Notes: generated from the sequence alone by a model not told the origin. A stretch of DNA of 64,000 nucleotides from Paraburkholderia sp. PGU19 (GCF_013426915.1 NZ_AP023179.1:744001-808000), one strand, 5' to 3'. Counted from the first letter of the stretch, positions 48,901 through 59,628 are shown. Program-made: numbers and translations.

Positions 48901-49802
48901 TGGGCGCGAATGACCAACTGGAGTTGAAGGACGCGGTATCGCCGCTCTTCGCGGAAATCGCGGCGCAGTACGGTGAAGCGTTTGCTGCCGCGATCGCGCG
49001 CAACGTCAGCGATGCGCTTGCGGAAGACGTCGGCAGTGGCGATTTGACGGGCCTGCTCGTGCCCGCCGATGAAATGCGCGATGCGCGCATCATCGTGCGC
49101 GAGGCGGCTGTGCTGTGCGGTGTGCCGTGGTTCAACGAAGTGATGCGACGCGTCGATCCACGCATCGAAGTGCAATGGCGTTATCGCGAAGGCGACAGCA
49201 TGTCGGCGGATTCCGTGGTATGCACGCTGCGCGGCCCGGCGCGCTCGCTGCTGACGGCTGAACGCAACGGCCTCAACTTCCTGCAGATGCTGTCCGGCGT
49301 GGCGAGCGCGACGCGCAAGTTCGCTGATGCGATCGCGCATACCCGCGCACGCGTGCTCGATACGCGCAAGACACTCCCCGGCCTGCGTCTCGCGCAGAAG
49401 TACGCGGTGCGCGTCGGCGGCGGCGCGAACCAGCGTCTCGCGCTCTACGACGGCATTCTGATCAAGGAGAATCACATCGCGGCGGCGGGCGGCGTCGGCG
49501 CGGCGATGCAGGCGGCGCTCGCGCTGAATGCAGGCGTGTCGATCCAGATCGAAGTCGAAACGCTCGAACAACTGGAATCCGCGCTCGCCCATGGCGCGCA
49601 GTCGATTCTGCTCGACAACTTCTCGTTCGACATGATGCGTGACGCCGTGCGCATCACGGCAGGACGCGCGGTGCTCGAAGTGTCGGGCGGCGTGAACTTC
49701 GACACGATCCGGCAGATTGCCGAGACGGGCGTCGATCGCGTGTCGGTTGGGTCGTTGACCAAGGACGTGCGGGCAACGGATTTCTCGATGCGTATCGTTT
49801 GA
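48900..49802 (+). CDS. nadC: Nicotinate-nucleotide pyrophosphorylase (carboxylating)
   Basis: 300 residues from the ATG that shares a base with the nadA stop. NALAEDVGSGDLTG-type start, GVASATRKFADAI, LDTRKTLPGLRLAQKYAVRVGGGANQRL and VEVETLEQL are diagnostic. It converts quinolinate and PRPP to NaMN. Operon with nadA; nadB converges from the other side, so NAD synthesis genes are grouped but split between strands. Confidence 0.97.
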   Translation: MGANDQLELKDAVSPLFAEIAAQYGEAFAAAIARNVSDALAEDVGSGDLTGLLVPADEMRDARIIVREAAVLCGVPWFNEVMRRVDPRIEVQWRYREGDSMSADSVVCTLRGPARSLLTAERNGLNFLQMLSGVASATRKFADAIAHTRARVLDTRKTLPGLRLAQKYAVRVGGGANQRLALYDGILIKENHIAAAGGVGAAMQAALALNAGVSIQIEVETLEQLESALAHGAQSILLDNFSFDMMRDAVRITAGRAVLEVSGGVNFDTIRQIAETGVDRVSVGSLTKDVRATDFSMRIV

Positions 49803-49832
49803 TACGCGGCGGTTAAACGACTCAAGCAAAAG

Positions 49833-49870
49833 GCCATCGCCAGTCATTCAGACTGGCGATGGCTTTTTTT
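49833..49870. terminator. Terminator between nadC and nadB
   Basis: GCCATCGCCAGT (49833-49844) pairs with ACTGGCGATGGC (49852-49863), followed by nine T on the plus strand. Confidence 0.88.
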
Positions 49871-49885
49871 TTGCGCACGCGACGG

Positions 49886-51484
49886 CTACACGTTGCGATT
49901 CGGCACGCGCTCCGGCGAAAGCACGGTGGGCAGCGCCTTGGGCAGCGCGTTCGGCCAGTCGCGGCTGTAGTGCAGCCCGCGGCTCTCGCGCCGCGAACGC
50001 GCGCCTTCGACGATCAGCGACGCCACATCGACCAGATTGCGCAGTTCGAGCAAATCGCGGCTCACCTTGAAGTTCGCGTAGTACTCATGGATTTCGTCGC
50101 GCAGCAACGTCAGCCGGTGTTTCGCGCGCGCGAGCCGCTTGTCCGTGCGTACGATGCCGACGTAATTCCACATCAGGCGGCGCAGTTCGTCCCAGTTGTG
50201 CGCGACGACCACTTCTTCGTCGGGATCGGACACGCGGCTCTCGTCCCAATCGGGTAGCGGCGCATGCACGGCCGCGCCGAAGCCTTCTTCTTCGATCGCT
50301 TGCGCAGCCGAGCGGCCGATTACGAGGCACTCCAGCAGCGAATTGCTCGCGAGCCGGTTCGCGCCGTGCAGGCCGGTGCACGACGTTTCACCGACAGCGT
50401 AAAGCCCGGCCAGATCCGTGCGCCCGGCGAGATCTGTGACGACGCCGCCGCACGTGTAGTGCGCCGCGGGCACGACGGGAATCGGCTCTTTCGTGATGTC
50501 GATACCGAACTCGAGGCAGCGCGCAAGAATGGTCGGGAAGTGTTCGCGCAGGAATTCCGGTGGTTGATGGCTGATGTCGAGATACACGCAGTCGATACCG
50601 CGCTTTTTGATCTCGAAGTCGATCGCGCGCGCGACGATATCGCGTGGCGCCAGTTCTGCACGTTCGTCGTGAGCAGGCATGAAGCGGGTGCCGTCGGGCA
50701 GCTTAAGAATGCCGCCTTCTCCTCTCACAGCCTCTGAGATCAGGAAGGACTTGGCATAAGGGTGAAACAGACAGGTTGGATGAAACTGGATGAACTCCAT
50801 GTTCGACACGCGACAACCGGCCCGCCAGGCCATTGCAATGCCGTCTCCCGTCGCGGTGTCGGGGTTCGTCGTGTACAGATAGACCTTGCCTGCGCCGCCC
50901 GTAGCGAGCACGGTATGTGGCGCCTCGATGGTGACGGTGCGGCCGCTTGCGAGATCGAGCGCGTACAGGCCGTGACAGCGGCGTCCCGGCAGGCCGAGGC
51001 GGTCCGAGGTGATCAGGTCGATCGCGTAGTGGTCTTCGAGCAGCGTGATGTTCGGATGCTGCCGCACGCGCTCGCTCAGCGTCGCGACGACGGCGTGGCC
51101 CGTCGCATCGGCGGCGTGGATGATGCGCCGATGGCTGTGGCCGCCTTCGCGCGTCAGGTGGAAGCCGAGTTCCGCAGCGTCGTCCTTGGTGAACGGCACG
51201 CCCTGGTCGATCAGCCACTGGATCGCCTCGCGGCCATGCTCGACGATGAAGCGCGTCGCGGCTTCATCGCACAAGCCGCCGCCGGCGATCAACGTGTCGT
51301 CGACGTGATTCTCGACGCTATCGGCCGAATCGAGCACGGCGGCGATGCCGCCTTGCGCCCAGTCGCTGGCGCCATCCGTCAGCGAACGCTTGGCGATCAC
51401 GGCGACGCGCCGCGTCTGCGCGAGATTCAGCGCGACACTCAATCCGGCCAGTCCGCTGCCGACAATCGCTACATCGAAATTCAT
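49886..51484 (-). CDS. nadB: L-aspartate oxidase
   Basis: 532 residues from the ATG at 51484, preceded by GGAGAG. FAD-binding [15 protein letters not shown] is at the N-terminus, with [24 protein letters not shown] and [26 protein letters not shown] and [15 protein letters not shown] segments conserved in the succinate dehydrogenase/aspartate oxidase family. It supplies iminoaspartate to NadA. Monocistronic. Confidence 0.97.
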   Translation of the reverse strand: MNFDVAIVGSGLAGLSVALNLAQTRRVAVIAKRSLTDGASDWAQGGIAAVLDSADSVENHVDDTLIAGGGLCDEAATRFIVEHGREAIQWLIDQGVPFTKDDAAELGFHLTREGGHSHRRIIHAADATGHAVVATLSERVRQHPNITLLEDHYAIDLITSDRLGLPGRRCHGLYALDLASGRTVTIEAPHTVLATGGAGKVYLYTTNPDTATGDGIAMAWRAGCRVSNMEFIQFHPTCLFHPYAKSFLISEAVRGEGGILKLPDGTRFMPAHDERAELAPRDIVARAIDFEIKKRGIDCVYLDISHQPPEFLREHFPTILARCLEFGIDITKEPIPVVPAAHYTCGGVVTDLAGRTDLAGLYAVGETSCTGLHGANRLASNSLLECLVIGRSAAQAIEEEGFGAAVHAPLPDWDESRVSDPDEEVVVAHNWDELRRLMWNYVGIVRTDKRLARAKHRLTLLRDEIHEYYANFKVSRDLLELRNLVDVASLIVEGARSRRESRGLHYSRDWPNALPKALPTVLSPERVPNRNV

Positions 51485-51670
51485 CTCCTCTCTCCGTCGT
51501 ATTGCGCGGCCGGTGCGGCATGCGCCGCCAAGACCGTTCGATTGGGAAACCGAACAGCATACGCGTTGAGACCGCCGAGGAAAAGCTGACCGCACGGCGT
51601 AGGCTATTGCGCGCGCCGGAAGAGGAAAGGATTACGAACAGGGCCGGTCCAATGCCGGTGACCAGAAAAC

Positions 51671-51699
51671 AAAAAGCCCCGCAAAGTGCGGGGCTTTTT
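51671..51699. terminator. Terminator downstream of rpmG
   Basis: AAAAAGCCCCGC, loop AAAGT, GCGGGGCTTTTT; A- and T-runs on both sides make it suitable for either strand. Confidence 0.85.
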
Positions 51700-51718
51700 C
51701 GGCAGGAAGAAGACCAGA

Positions 51719-51886
51719 TTACTTGATCTTCGTTTCCTTGTACGCCACATGCTTGCGGACGACGGGATCGAACTTCATGATCTCCATCTTTTCCGGCATG
51801 TTGCGCTTGTTCTTCGTGGTCGTGTAGAAGTGACCCGTACCAGCGGTCGATTCCAGCTTGATCTTGTCGCGTGCGCCCTTGGCCAT
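51719..51886 (-). CDS. rpmG: Large ribosomal subunit protein bL33
   Basis: 55 residues ([20 protein letters not shown]..., ending [10 protein letters not shown]), the standard length. AGGAG-type ribosome site precedes the ATG. It is ten bases downstream of rpmB. This is the cysteine-free, zinc-independent form of L33. Confidence 0.97.
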   Translation of the reverse strand: MAKGARDKIKLESTAGTGHFYTTTKNKRNMPEKMEIMKFDPVVRKHVAYKETKIK

Positions 51887-51896
51887 GATTTACTCC

Positions 51897-52130
51897 TTAG
51901 GCTTCGCCACGTGCGCGCAGGTCAGCGAGCACCGTGTCGATACCGTTCTTGTCGATCAGGCGCAGGCCCGCGTTCGAAACGCGCAGGCGCACCCAACGGT
52001 TTTCGCTTTCAACCCAGAAACGGCGGTTCTGCAGGTTCGGGAGAAAACGACGCTTGGTCTTGTTGTTCGCGTGGGAAACGTTGTTGCCGCTCATCGGCGC
52101 TTTCCCAGTTACTTGGCATACGCGTGCCAT
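51897..52130 (-). CDS. rpmB: Large ribosomal subunit protein bL28
   Basis: 77 residues with [29 protein letters not shown] and [18 protein letters not shown], full-length bL28. Only one N-terminal cysteine, so not a zinc-ribbon type. First gene of rpmB-rpmG, with a strong promoter at 52280-52309. Confidence 0.97.
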   Translation of the reverse strand: MARVCQVTGKAPMSGNNVSHANNKTKRRFLPNLQNRRFWVESENRWVRLRVSNAGLRLIDKNGIDTVLADLRARGEA

Positions 52131-52279
52131 GAGAGCACTCCTAATACGCTAATTCTGAGTTCGGAACGCCGTGAAGTTTCCCGGGAAAACATAAGAACCA
52201 AGCCGTAGCCGACTTAGTCTCTCGCTTTCCGGAAAGGCCTTGAGGCTTCGGAACAGGGGTTGGAAAGAGGCAAACCGAA

Positions 52280-52309
52280 ATTCTAGCAGAAAAAAAGCCG
52301 AAATATCAA
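52280..52309 (-). promoter_or_regulatory. Sigma-70-type promoter of rpmBG
   Basis: On the minus strand TTGATA (-35) and TAGAAT (-10), separated by 18 bases in an otherwise AT-rich stretch, about 150 bases before rpmB. Confidence 0.6.
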
Positions 52310-52388
52310 ACCTTATTTGCGACGGGGAGGACAGATGCGCAACGCTATCGCCCGCGCCTTTCCCCCTGTGTGCTCATTGCGCTACGAC

Positions 52389-53117
52389 TCATGGCCAGCC
52401 GGCGCGGGCGAACGAAAACGTCTCGTTCACGCCGATTACCAGATGGTCGATCAGTTGCACGTCGATCAGTGCGAGGGTGTCGCGCAGCACGCGCGTGAGC
52501 TGGCGGTCGCTGGCGCTCGGCTTGACGGCGCCGGACGGGTGATTATGCGCGACGATCAGGCTTGCCGCATTGACCGACAGCGTGCGCCGAACGATCTCGC
52601 GCGGGTACACGGCCATGCGCGTGAGCGAACCGCGCGAGTTTTCTTCGGAGCGGATCAACCGGTGCCGCGTGTCGAGAAAGAGGCAGATGAACACCTCGTA
52701 AGGCCGCGAGCCGATCAACAGCCGCAAATAGTCCTCGACGGCTTCGGGAGAATCGATCAGCGGACGCTCGCGCATCTTTTCCACGAGCGCGCGCCGCGCC
52801 ATCTCCATGATCGCCAGCAGTTGAGCGCGCTTGGCGGGCCCTACGCCGCGCACGCCGTCGAAGTCTTCGGGCGTCGCATCGAGCATCGCGCGCAACGAAC
52901 CGAAACGCTCCAGCAGCGAGCGCACGACATCGAAGACATTGTGGCCGGGCAGCCCGGAGCCGAGCACGAGCGCAACGAGTTCGGTTTCGGAGAGCGCTGC
53001 CGGACCGGCCTCGAGCAGCCGCTCGCGCGGCATGTCGCGCGTCGGCCACGTGGGCTGCGGACGGCGTATCGGAGGTTTTTCTGCCGCAGGGCGCGGCATG
53101 ACTATCGTATCGTTCAT
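52389..53117 (-). CDS. radC: RadC/JAB-domain family protein
   Basis: 242 residues. An HhH-like region ([24 protein letters not shown]) precedes the JAMM metal site: [16 protein letters not shown] with H-x-H and Asp, plus the upstream Glu in the ICLFLDTRH region context. RadC was linked to DNA repair historically, but its biochemical role is unclear. Divergent from fkpB. Confidence 0.94.
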   Translation of the reverse strand: MNDTIVMPRPAAEKPPIRRPQPTWPTRDMPRERLLEAGPAALSETELVALVLGSGLPGHNVFDVVRSLLERFGSLRAMLDATPEDFDGVRGVGPAKRAQLLAIMEMARRALVEKMRERPLIDSPEAVEDYLRLLIGSRPYEVFICLFLDTRHRLIRSEENSRGSLTRMAVYPREIVRRTLSVNAASLIVAHNHPSGAVKPSASDRQLTRVLRDTLALIDVQLIDHLVIGVNETFSFARAGWP

Positions 53118-53306
53118 GGCAATGTCCTTCGAAATTCAGATGACGCGGCGACGACGCGCCGCGCAGCAACGTTCCAGCCGGCTCGGGATATGTGGCTTAC
53201 AATAGATCCTTTGCGCACGGCGCCCCCGGCATGGCTCGGGCACGCCATGCGCGCGACCCGCGCCGCTGCGTTTGTGCGCCGCGCGCCACGACCGAACGAG
53301 TACCGC

Positions 53307-53762
53307 ATGAGCATCATCGACATCTCCGAAGTGAAACCCGGTTCGCACGTCACACTTCACTACCGGCTTTCGCTCGCCGATGGCGCCGAGATCGTCAGCA
53401 CCTTTAACGACAAACCCGCTACGCTGCTGCTGGGCGCGGGCCAGTTGGCGCCGCCGCTGGAAGACATTCTGCTGGGATTGAAGGTGGGCCACCATTCGAC
53501 CTTTCAGCTAGAGCCGGGTCAGGGTTTCGGCCCGCGCAACCCGGAGCTGATCCAGCGCGTGTCGCTGGCCACGTTGCGCGAAAACGCGATGATCGGCGAG
53601 GATTTTTCTCCCGGCGATCTCGTCGAATTCAATGCGCCGGGCGGCGGTCGCTACGCTGGCGTGCTGAAGGAAGTGGGTGAAACCTCGGCTCTCTTCGATT
53701 TCAACCATCCGCTCGCCGGCCAGGCGCTGACGTTCGAAGTCAAAATCATCGGGATCCTGTAA
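53307..53762 (+). CDS. fkpB: FKBP-type peptidyl-prolyl isomerase, SlyD/FkpB type
   Basis: 151 residues from the ATG at 53307; longer upstream frames overlap radC and are not conserved. [21 protein letters not shown], the FKBP core with the inserted-flap pattern [27 protein letters not shown], and [17 protein letters not shown]. It lies 2 bases before ispH, the usual fkpB-ispH pair. It lacks the His-rich tail of SlyD. Confidence 0.93.
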   Translation: MSIIDISEVKPGSHVTLHYRLSLADGAEIVSTFNDKPATLLLGAGQLAPPLEDILLGLKVGHHSTFQLEPGQGFGPRNPELIQRVSLATLRENAMIGEDFSPGDLVEFNAPGGGRYAGVLKEVGETSALFDFNHPLAGQALTFEVKIIGIL

Positions 53763-53764
53763 AT

Positions 53765-54724
53765 ATGAGCATCACGGACACGACTCTCGCCGAAGCTGAA
53801 ATCCTGCTCGCGCAGCCGCGCGGATTCTGCGCCGGCGTCGATCGGGCGATCGAGATCGTCGAACGCGCCATCAAGCTGTACGGTTCGCCGATCTACGTGC
53901 GTCACGAAATCGTTCATAACGCGTATGTCGTCGAAGACCTGCGCAAGAAGGGCGCGATCTTCATCGAGCAACTGGAAGAAGTGCCGTCGGGCAGTACGGT
54001 GATCTTCAGCGCGCACGGCGTTTCGAAGGCCGTGCGGGCCGAAGCCGACGAGCGCGGCCTGCGCGTGTACGACGCGACCTGTCCGCTCGTCACCAAGGTG
54101 CACATCGAAGTCGCGAAGATGCGCGCCGAAGGCTTCGACATCATCATGATCGGCCACAAGGGTCACCCCGAAGTGGAAGGCACGATGGGACAGACGGCCG
54201 AGGGCATGTATCTCGTCGAAGATATCGAGGACGTGCAGGCGCTGCAGCTCGCCGACCCCGACCGCATCGCGTACGTGACACAAACCACGCTGTCCGTGGA
54301 TGACGCCGCGCAGATCATTGCCGCGCTGAAGGCGAAGTACCCCAACGTCAAGGAACCGAAGAAGCAGGACATCTGCTACGCGACGCAAAACCGCCAGGAC
54401 GCCGTCAAGTTCATGGCCCCTCAGTGCGATGTGGTGATCGTCGTCGGCAGCCCGAACAGCTCGAACTCCAACCGGCTGCGCGAACTGGCCGAAAAGCTCG
54501 GCGTACCTTCGTATATGGTTGACTCGCCGGATCAGATCGATCCCGCGTGGGTCGCCGACAAGCGCCGCATCGGCGTGACGGCGGGCGCGTCGGCGCCGGA
54601 AGCGCTGGCTCAGGCCGTGATCGGCCGTCTGCGCGATCTGGGCGTGCGCAATGTGCGCGCGCTGGAAGGCATCGAGGAAAACATCGCGTTTCCGTTGCCG
54701 CGCGGGCTCGGTTTGCCCGCCTGA
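53765..54724 (+). CDS. ispH: 4-hydroxy-3-methylbut-2-enyl diphosphate reductase
   Basis: 319 residues. Three cysteine ligands of the iron-sulfur cluster are in [22 protein letters not shown] and [13 protein letters not shown]. It makes IPP and DMAPP in the last MEP-pathway step. Operon with fkpB, ended by a strong terminator. Confidence 0.97.
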   Translation: MSITDTTLAEAEILLAQPRGFCAGVDRAIEIVERAIKLYGSPIYVRHEIVHNAYVVEDLRKKGAIFIEQLEEVPSGSTVIFSAHGVSKAVRAEADERGLRVYDATCPLVTKVHIEVAKMRAEGFDIIMIGHKGHPEVEGTMGQTAEGMYLVEDIEDVQALQLADPDRIAYVTQTTLSVDDAAQIIAALKAKYPNVKEPKKQDICYATQNRQDAVKFMAPQCDVVIVVGSPNSSNSNRLRELAEKLGVPSYMVDSPDQIDPAWVADKRRIGVTAGASAPEALAQAVIGRLRDLGVRNVRALEGIEENIAFPLPRGLGLPA

Positions 54725-55264
54725 AGACCCTGTCCCCAACCAAAAAAGCGCGCCGCGGGCGCGCTTTTTTGTTGCCTTCGCACATTCGAAATCGTCATAG
54801 AAACGGTGCCACATCACCGAAAAACAAACCAGGGACGGTGTCGAGGCGAACATTCTTTTTGTTTTTCGGGGCGTAATTTGGGTGCATGAGGCCGATCGCG
54901 CCCCGTTTTTCACCAGACAATTGCGTTGGTCCGCGGACCAGCGCACAAATACGGTGCATTTGAGGATTAACATAATACTGAGACGGATAGATGTGCCGAA
55001 GTCCGCAGCATCGGGCTCGCAGCGAAATCTCTGCAACATCTGATGCTGCAAGCCGTCAGCAGTGGTGCAACTGATGCACGAAAAACTGGCGCAACCAGGT
55101 TGCGATGATCGGCTGGTGAGGGCCTCGCAGCACGGTTGCAATGCAGGAAAACCCTGCGCCTCCAACAATATTGCCCGTCGCAAAATTGGAGTTACAATGC
55201 GCGCGTTCTCAGGGCTCAAGCGCCTCGGAACGCCAGATTTAGCAAGGCGCAGGAGACCTATTTA
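54725..55264. promoter_or_regulatory. ispH-livK spacer: liv promoter and leader structures
   Basis: No gene. After the ispH terminator come a CGGGGCG/CGCCCCG inverted repeat with T-runs (54867-54905), a 14-bp perfect palindrome TGGTCCGCGGACCA (54927-54940), and a GCAGCATC/GATGCTGC stem (55005-55049). A likely sigma-70 promoter is TTGCCC (55171-55176), 16 bases, TACAAT (55193-55198), about 65 bases before livK. Confidence 0.55.
54742..54770 (+). terminator. Intrinsic terminator of fkpB-ispH
   Basis: AAAAAAGCGCGCC, loop GCG, GGCGCGCTTTTTT. Confidence 0.9.
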
Positions 55265-56467
55265 ATGCGAGTCAAGTTTGCTTGTGCCGTGTCCATCGCG
55301 GCCGCGGTTGCGATGTTGACCGCGTGCAGCAAAAAGAACGAAGGCGAAGCGGACAAGAGTGCGTCGGCAGCGGTGGCAGTGTCGGCGGCTAGCGCAAGCG
55401 AAGTGACTGTCGTGAAGATCGGTCATGCGGCCCCATTGACGGGCGGCATTGCACATCTGGGTAAGGACAATGAAAACGGGGCGCGTCTCGCTATTGAAGA
55501 GATCAACGCGCAGGGATTGACCATCGACGGCCGCAAGATCCAGCTGCAACTCGACGCGCAGGACGATGCGGGCGATCCGAAAACGGGCACGCAGGTCGCG
55601 CAGAAGCTGGTGGACGATCATGTAGTTGCCGTAGTCGGGCACCTGAATTCGGGTGTGTCGATTCCGGCCTCGAAGATATATAGCGACGCGGGCATTGTGC
55701 AGATATCGCCATCCTCGACGAATCCGGCCTATACGCAGCAAGGCTTCAAGACGACCTACCGGGTCGTCGCGACCGATGCGCAGCAAGGTCCGGCGCTGGC
55801 GAACTACGCGACGAAGTCACTCGGCGCGAAGCGGATCGCCGTGGTCGACGACGCGACTGCGTATGGCAAGGGTCTTGCTGACGAATTCGCGAAGACGGCG
55901 GAAGCGGGCGGCGCAAAGATCGTCGCGCGCGAGGCGACCAATGACCGGGCCACGGATTTCCGGGCCATCCTCACAAAGATTAAAAGTGCCCAGCCGGACG
56001 CCATCATGTTCGGCGGCATGGATGCAACGGGCGGGCCGTTCACGAAACAGGCAGCGGCGCTCGGAATCAGGGCAAAAATCCTTGGCGGCGACGGCGTGTG
56101 CACCGACAAGGTGGGGGAACTGGCGGGCAGTGCCGTTCAGAACCTCGTGTGTTCGGAAGCAGGACTTGCGCTTTCGAAGATGGAAAGGGGAGCGGACTTC
56201 GAAAAGAAGTACGACGCACGCTTCCACACGCCGGTGCAGATTTACGCGCCGTTCACGTATGACGCTGTATACGTGATCGTCGATGCAATGAAGCGTGCCA
56301 ATTCGATCGAGCCGCCCAAGGTGCTCGCTGCGATGCCCTCGACTGACTACACAGGTGTAATCGGTCACATCGCATTCGACAACAAGGGCGACCTGAAAGA
56401 AGGCGCGATTACGCTTTATGACTTCAAGGACGGCAAGAAAGCGGTCCTCGACGTCGTGAAGATGTAA
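55265..56467 (+). CDS. livK: Branched-chain amino acid ABC transporter substrate-binding protein
   Basis: 400 residues; AGGAG precedes the ATG at 55265. A lipoprotein signal (VAMLTAC lipobox, Cys near residue 21) is followed by the Leu/Ile/Val-binding fold: VKIGHAAPLTGGIAHLGKDNENGARLAIEEIN and VVAVVGHLNSGVSIPASKIY. Lipid anchoring is unlike the soluble E. coli LivK. First gene of livKHMGF, with a terminator-like hairpin separating it from livH. Confidence 0.95.
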   Translation: MRVKFACAVSIAAAVAMLTACSKKNEGEADKSASAAVAVSAASASEVTVVKIGHAAPLTGGIAHLGKDNENGARLAIEEINAQGLTIDGRKIQLQLDAQDDAGDPKTGTQVAQKLVDDHVVAVVGHLNSGVSIPASKIYSDAGIVQISPSSTNPAYTQQGFKTTYRVVATDAQQGPALANYATKSLGAKRIAVVDDATAYGKGLADEFAKTAEAGGAKIVAREATNDRATDFRAILTKIKSAQPDAIMFGGMDATGGPFTKQAAALGIRAKILGGDGVCTDKVGELAGSAVQNLVCSEAGLALSKMERGADFEKKYDARFHTPVQIYAPFTYDAVYVIVDAMKRANSIEPPKVLAAMPSTDYTGVIGHIAFDNKGDLKEGAITLYDFKDGKKAVLDVVKM

Positions 56468-56486
56468 TGACGGGACGTACAGCCTG

Positions 56487-56518
56487 ACGGCACCGGACCA
56501 TCCGACGGTGCCGTTTTT
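56487..56518 (+). terminator. Attenuating terminator between livK and livH
   Basis: ACGGCACCG (56487-56495) pairs with CGGTGCCGT (56506-56514), followed by five T. It would favour higher expression of the binding protein than of the membrane components. Confidence 0.75.
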
Positions 56519-56694
56519 GCATCCGCGTCGAGCGCGCGGGCCGCTGCAACCCAGTGGCTACAGACGCTCGACGAAGATAACCCTTACCGGTCTTTTACAT
56601 CAGTACCCGCAGTGCCGTTGCGATTTGCGTGAAGCATCCGTGCCAACCGCAGATGAAGAGCGCGAATCCAGTCGCACGGGCTAAGGAGCATTAA

Positions 56695-57645
56695 ATGGAT
56701 ATTTTCATCCAGCAGGTTCTCAACGGACTGGTGCTTGGCAGCGTCTACGCCATCATCGCACTGGGCTACACGATGGTGTACGGCATTCTCGGCATCATCA
56801 ACTTTGCGCACGGCGACGTGCTGATGGTGGGCGCGATGGTCGCGCTCTCGGCCATCGGCGTGTTGCAGAACCACTTCCCCGGTCTCGGCAACATACCGAC
56901 GCTGTGCATCGCGCTGGTCATAGCGGCCGTCGTCTGCGCGGTGGTGGGCTACACGATCGAGCGGGTTGCGTACCGGCCGCTGCGCAAGGCGCCGCGCCTC
57001 GCCCCGCTGATCACCGCGATCGGCGTGTCGATCCTGCTGCAGACGCTCGCGATGATGATCTGGTCGCGCAACCCGCTGCCGTTCCCGCAGCTCCTGCCGA
57101 CCGATCCGCTGAACGTGATCAAGGCCACCGATACGACGCCGGGCGCCGTGATCTCGATGACTGAAATCGTGATCATCGTCGTTGCGGTCCTCGTGATGGC
57201 AGGCCTGCTGCTCCTCGTGCACAAGACGAAGCTCGGCCGCGCGATGCGCGCGATCGCCGAGAACCCGGGCGTTGCCTCGCTGATGGGCGTGAACCCGAAC
57301 TTCGTGATCTCGGCGACCTTCATGATCGGCTCGGCGCTCGCAGCGCTGGCGGGCGTGATGATCGCGTCGGAATACGGCAACGCGCACTTCTATATGGGCT
57401 TCATTCCCGGCCTCAAGGCATTTACGGCGGCGGTGCTCGGCGGTATCGGCAACCTCGGGGGCGCAATGGTCGGCGGCGTGATTCTCGGTCTGATCGAACA
57501 GCTGGGTGCCGGCTACATCGGCAACCTCACGGGTGGCGTGTTCGGCAGTAACTATCAGGACGTGTTCGCGTTCATCGTGCTGATCATCGTGCTGGTGTTC
57601 CGTCCGTCGGGCCTGCTTGGCGAACGTGTCGCGGATCGTGCCTAA
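56695..57645 (+). CDS. livH: Branched-chain amino acid ABC transporter permease LivH
   Basis: 316 residues with AAGGAG before the ATG. QQVLNGLVLGSVYAIIALGYTMVYGILGIINFAHGD and GIGNLGGAMVGGVILGLIEQ are typical. It forms the channel with LivM. Confidence 0.96.
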   Translation: MDIFIQQVLNGLVLGSVYAIIALGYTMVYGILGIINFAHGDVLMVGAMVALSAIGVLQNHFPGLGNIPTLCIALVIAAVVCAVVGYTIERVAYRPLRKAPRLAPLITAIGVSILLQTLAMMIWSRNPLPFPQLLPTDPLNVIKATDTTPGAVISMTEIVIIVVAVLVMAGLLLLVHKTKLGRAMRAIAENPGVASLMGVNPNFVISATFMIGSALAALAGVMIASEYGNAHFYMGFIPGLKAFTAAVLGGIGNLGGAMVGGVILGLIEQLGAGYIGNLTGGVFGSNYQDVFAFIVLIIVLVFRPSGLLGERVADRA

Positions 57646-57663
57646 GGGAAAGGAGCAAACACA

Positions 57664-58833
57664 ATGACCTCAATTCAACCGATCGAGCCGTCCACGACGC
57701 TCATCCCTGAACGGAATATGACGAAGACGCTGGTGGTGGGCATCATCACCGCCGTGTTCGTGATCGCCGCGCCGATGATCATCGGGACCGCTGGCGGCAA
57801 CTACTGGGTCCGCGTTCTGGACTTCGCGATGCTGTATGTGATGCTCGCGCTAGGCCTGAACGTAGTGGTCGGCTTCGCCGGCCTGCTGGACCTGGGCTAC
57901 ATCGCGTTCTACGCGGTGGGCGCGTACACGGCCGCATTGTTGAGTTCGCCGCACCTGTCGTCGCAATTCGAATGGATCGCGCATCTCGCGCCGGGCGGGC
58001 TGCACGTGCCGTTCTGGATCATCGTGCCGTGCGCAATGGCAGTCGCTGCGTTCTTCGGTGTGATTCTCGGTGCGCCGACGCTGCGTCTGCGTGGCGACTA
58101 CCTTGCCATTGTGACGTTGGGCTTCGGGGAAATCGTCCGGATCTTCCTGAACAACCTCGATCGTCCGGCCAACATCACCAACGGTCCGAAGGGCATCACG
58201 GGCATCGACCCGATCCACGTCGGCGACTTCAGTCTCTCGCAGACGCACTCGCTGTTCGGCCTGACGTTCCCGTCGGTGTACTCGTACTACTACGTGTTCG
58301 TGCTGTGCGCGCTGTTCGTGATCTGGGTGTGTACGCGTCTGCAGCACTCGCGCATCGGCCGCGCCTGGGCCGCCATCCGCGAAGACGAAATTGCCGCGAA
58401 GGCGATGGGCATCAACACCCGTGACGTGAAGCTGCTTGCGTTCGCGATGGGCGCGTCGTTTGGCGGCCTGTCGGGCTCGATGTTCGGCATGTTCCAGGGC
58501 TTCGTGTCGCCGGAATCGTTCACGCTGCCGGAATCGATCGTCGTGCTGGCGGCCGTGGTGCTGGGCGGCATGGGCCACATTCCGGGCGTGATTCTCGGCG
58601 CGGTGCTGCTCGCCGTGCTGCCGGAGTTCCTGCGCTCCACGATGGGTCCGCTGCAACACCTGATCTTCGGTCACGAAGTCGTCGACACGGAAGTGATCCG
58701 TCAGCTCGTCTACGCACTCGCGATGGTGCTGATCATGCTGTACCGCTCGGAAGGCCTGTGGCCGTCACCGAAGCACGAGGACAAGATCGCGAAGATTGCC
58801 AAGCGCAGCAACAAGAAGCCGGTGCGTGCTTAA
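57664..58833 (+). CDS. livM: Branched-chain amino acid ABC transporter permease LivM
   Basis: 389 residues. LGLNVVVGFAGLLDLGYIAFYAVGAYTAALL, LRLRGDYLAIVTLGFGEIVRI and GSMFGMFQGFVSPESFTLPESIVVLAAVVLGGMGHIPGVILGA are diagnostic. It lies 18 bases after livH. Confidence 0.96.
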   Translation: MTSIQPIEPSTTLIPERNMTKTLVVGIITAVFVIAAPMIIGTAGGNYWVRVLDFAMLYVMLALGLNVVVGFAGLLDLGYIAFYAVGAYTAALLSSPHLSSQFEWIAHLAPGGLHVPFWIIVPCAMAVAAFFGVILGAPTLRLRGDYLAIVTLGFGEIVRIFLNNLDRPANITNGPKGITGIDPIHVGDFSLSQTHSLFGLTFPSVYSYYYVFVLCALFVIWVCTRLQHSRIGRAWAAIREDEIAAKAMGINTRDVKLLAFAMGASFGGLSGSMFGMFQGFVSPESFTLPESIVVLAAVVLGGMGHIPGVILGAVLLAVLPEFLRSTMGPLQHLIFGHEVVDTEVIRQLVYALAMVLIMLYRSEGLWPSPKHEDKIAKIAKRSNKKPVRA

Positions 58834-58851
58834 GGACAGGGAGCAGAGAAC

Positions 58852-59628
58852 ATGAGTGACAAGCAAATCCGTCTGTCCGTGAAGGGCGTGAACAAGCGCT
58901 TTGGTGGCTTGCAGGCGCTGTCGGACGTGGGCCTTCAGATCGAGGAAGGCACGATCTACGGTCTGATCGGCCCGAACGGCGCTGGCAAGACCACGTTCTT
59001 CAACGTGATTACTGGTCTCTACACGCCGGACTCGGGCGAATTCAAGCTCGACGGCACGCCGTACACGCCGACGGCTGTGTATCAGGTGGCGAAGGCAGGC
59101 ATTGCGCGGACGTTCCAGAACATCCGTCTGTTCGGCGGCATGACTGCGCTGGAAAACGTGATGGTCGGCCGCCACGTGCGCACGAAGCACGGTCTGCTGG
59201 GCGCTGTGTTCCAGACACCGGCTGAGCGCAAGGAAGAGCGCGAGATCAAGGAACGCGCGCTGGAACTGCTCGAATACGTCGGCGTGCTGCAATACGCGGA
59301 CTACACGTCGCGCAACCTGTCGTACGGTCACCAGCGCCGTCTGGAAATCGCCCGCGCACTGGCGACCGATCCGAAGCTGCTCGCACTGGACGAACCGGCT
59401 GCCGGCATGAACGCAACGGAGAAGGTCGAGCTGACGAAACTGCTCGACAAGATCCGCGCGGACGGCAAGACGATCCTGCTGATCGAGCACGACGTGAAAC
59501 TGGTGATGGGCCTGTGCAACCGGATGACAGTGCTCGACTATGGCAAGGTGATCGCTGAAGGTCTGCCGCACGACGTGCAGAAGGACCCGAAGGTGATCGA
59601 GGCTTATCTGGGTGCGGGGGTCCACTGA
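58852..59628 (+). CDS. livG: Branched-chain amino acid ABC transporter ATPase LivG
   Basis: 258 residues. Walker A GPNGAGKTT, signature LSYGHQRRLEIARAL, and Walker B LLALDEPAAGMN are intact. The last base of the stop is the first of the livF start (TGATG). Confidence 0.96.
   Translation: MSDKQIRLSVKGVNKRFGGLQALSDVGLQIEEGTIYGLIGPNGAGKTTFFNVITGLYTPDSGEFKLDGTPYTPTAVYQVAKAGIARTFQNIRLFGGMTALENVMVGRHVRTKHGLLGAVFQTPAERKEEREIKERALELLEYVGVLQYADYTSRNLSYGHQRRLEIARALATDPKLLALDEPAAGMNATEKVELTKLLDKIRADGKTILLIEHDVKLVMGLCNRMTVLDYGKVIAEGLPHDVQKDPKVIEAYLGAGVH

Noticed and set aside
53307..53762. Longer start for the FKBP-type protein beginning near 52317
   Set aside because: The extension would be antisense to all of radC and is arginine/histidine-rich without homology; the ATG at 53307 begins at the conserved FKBP fold.
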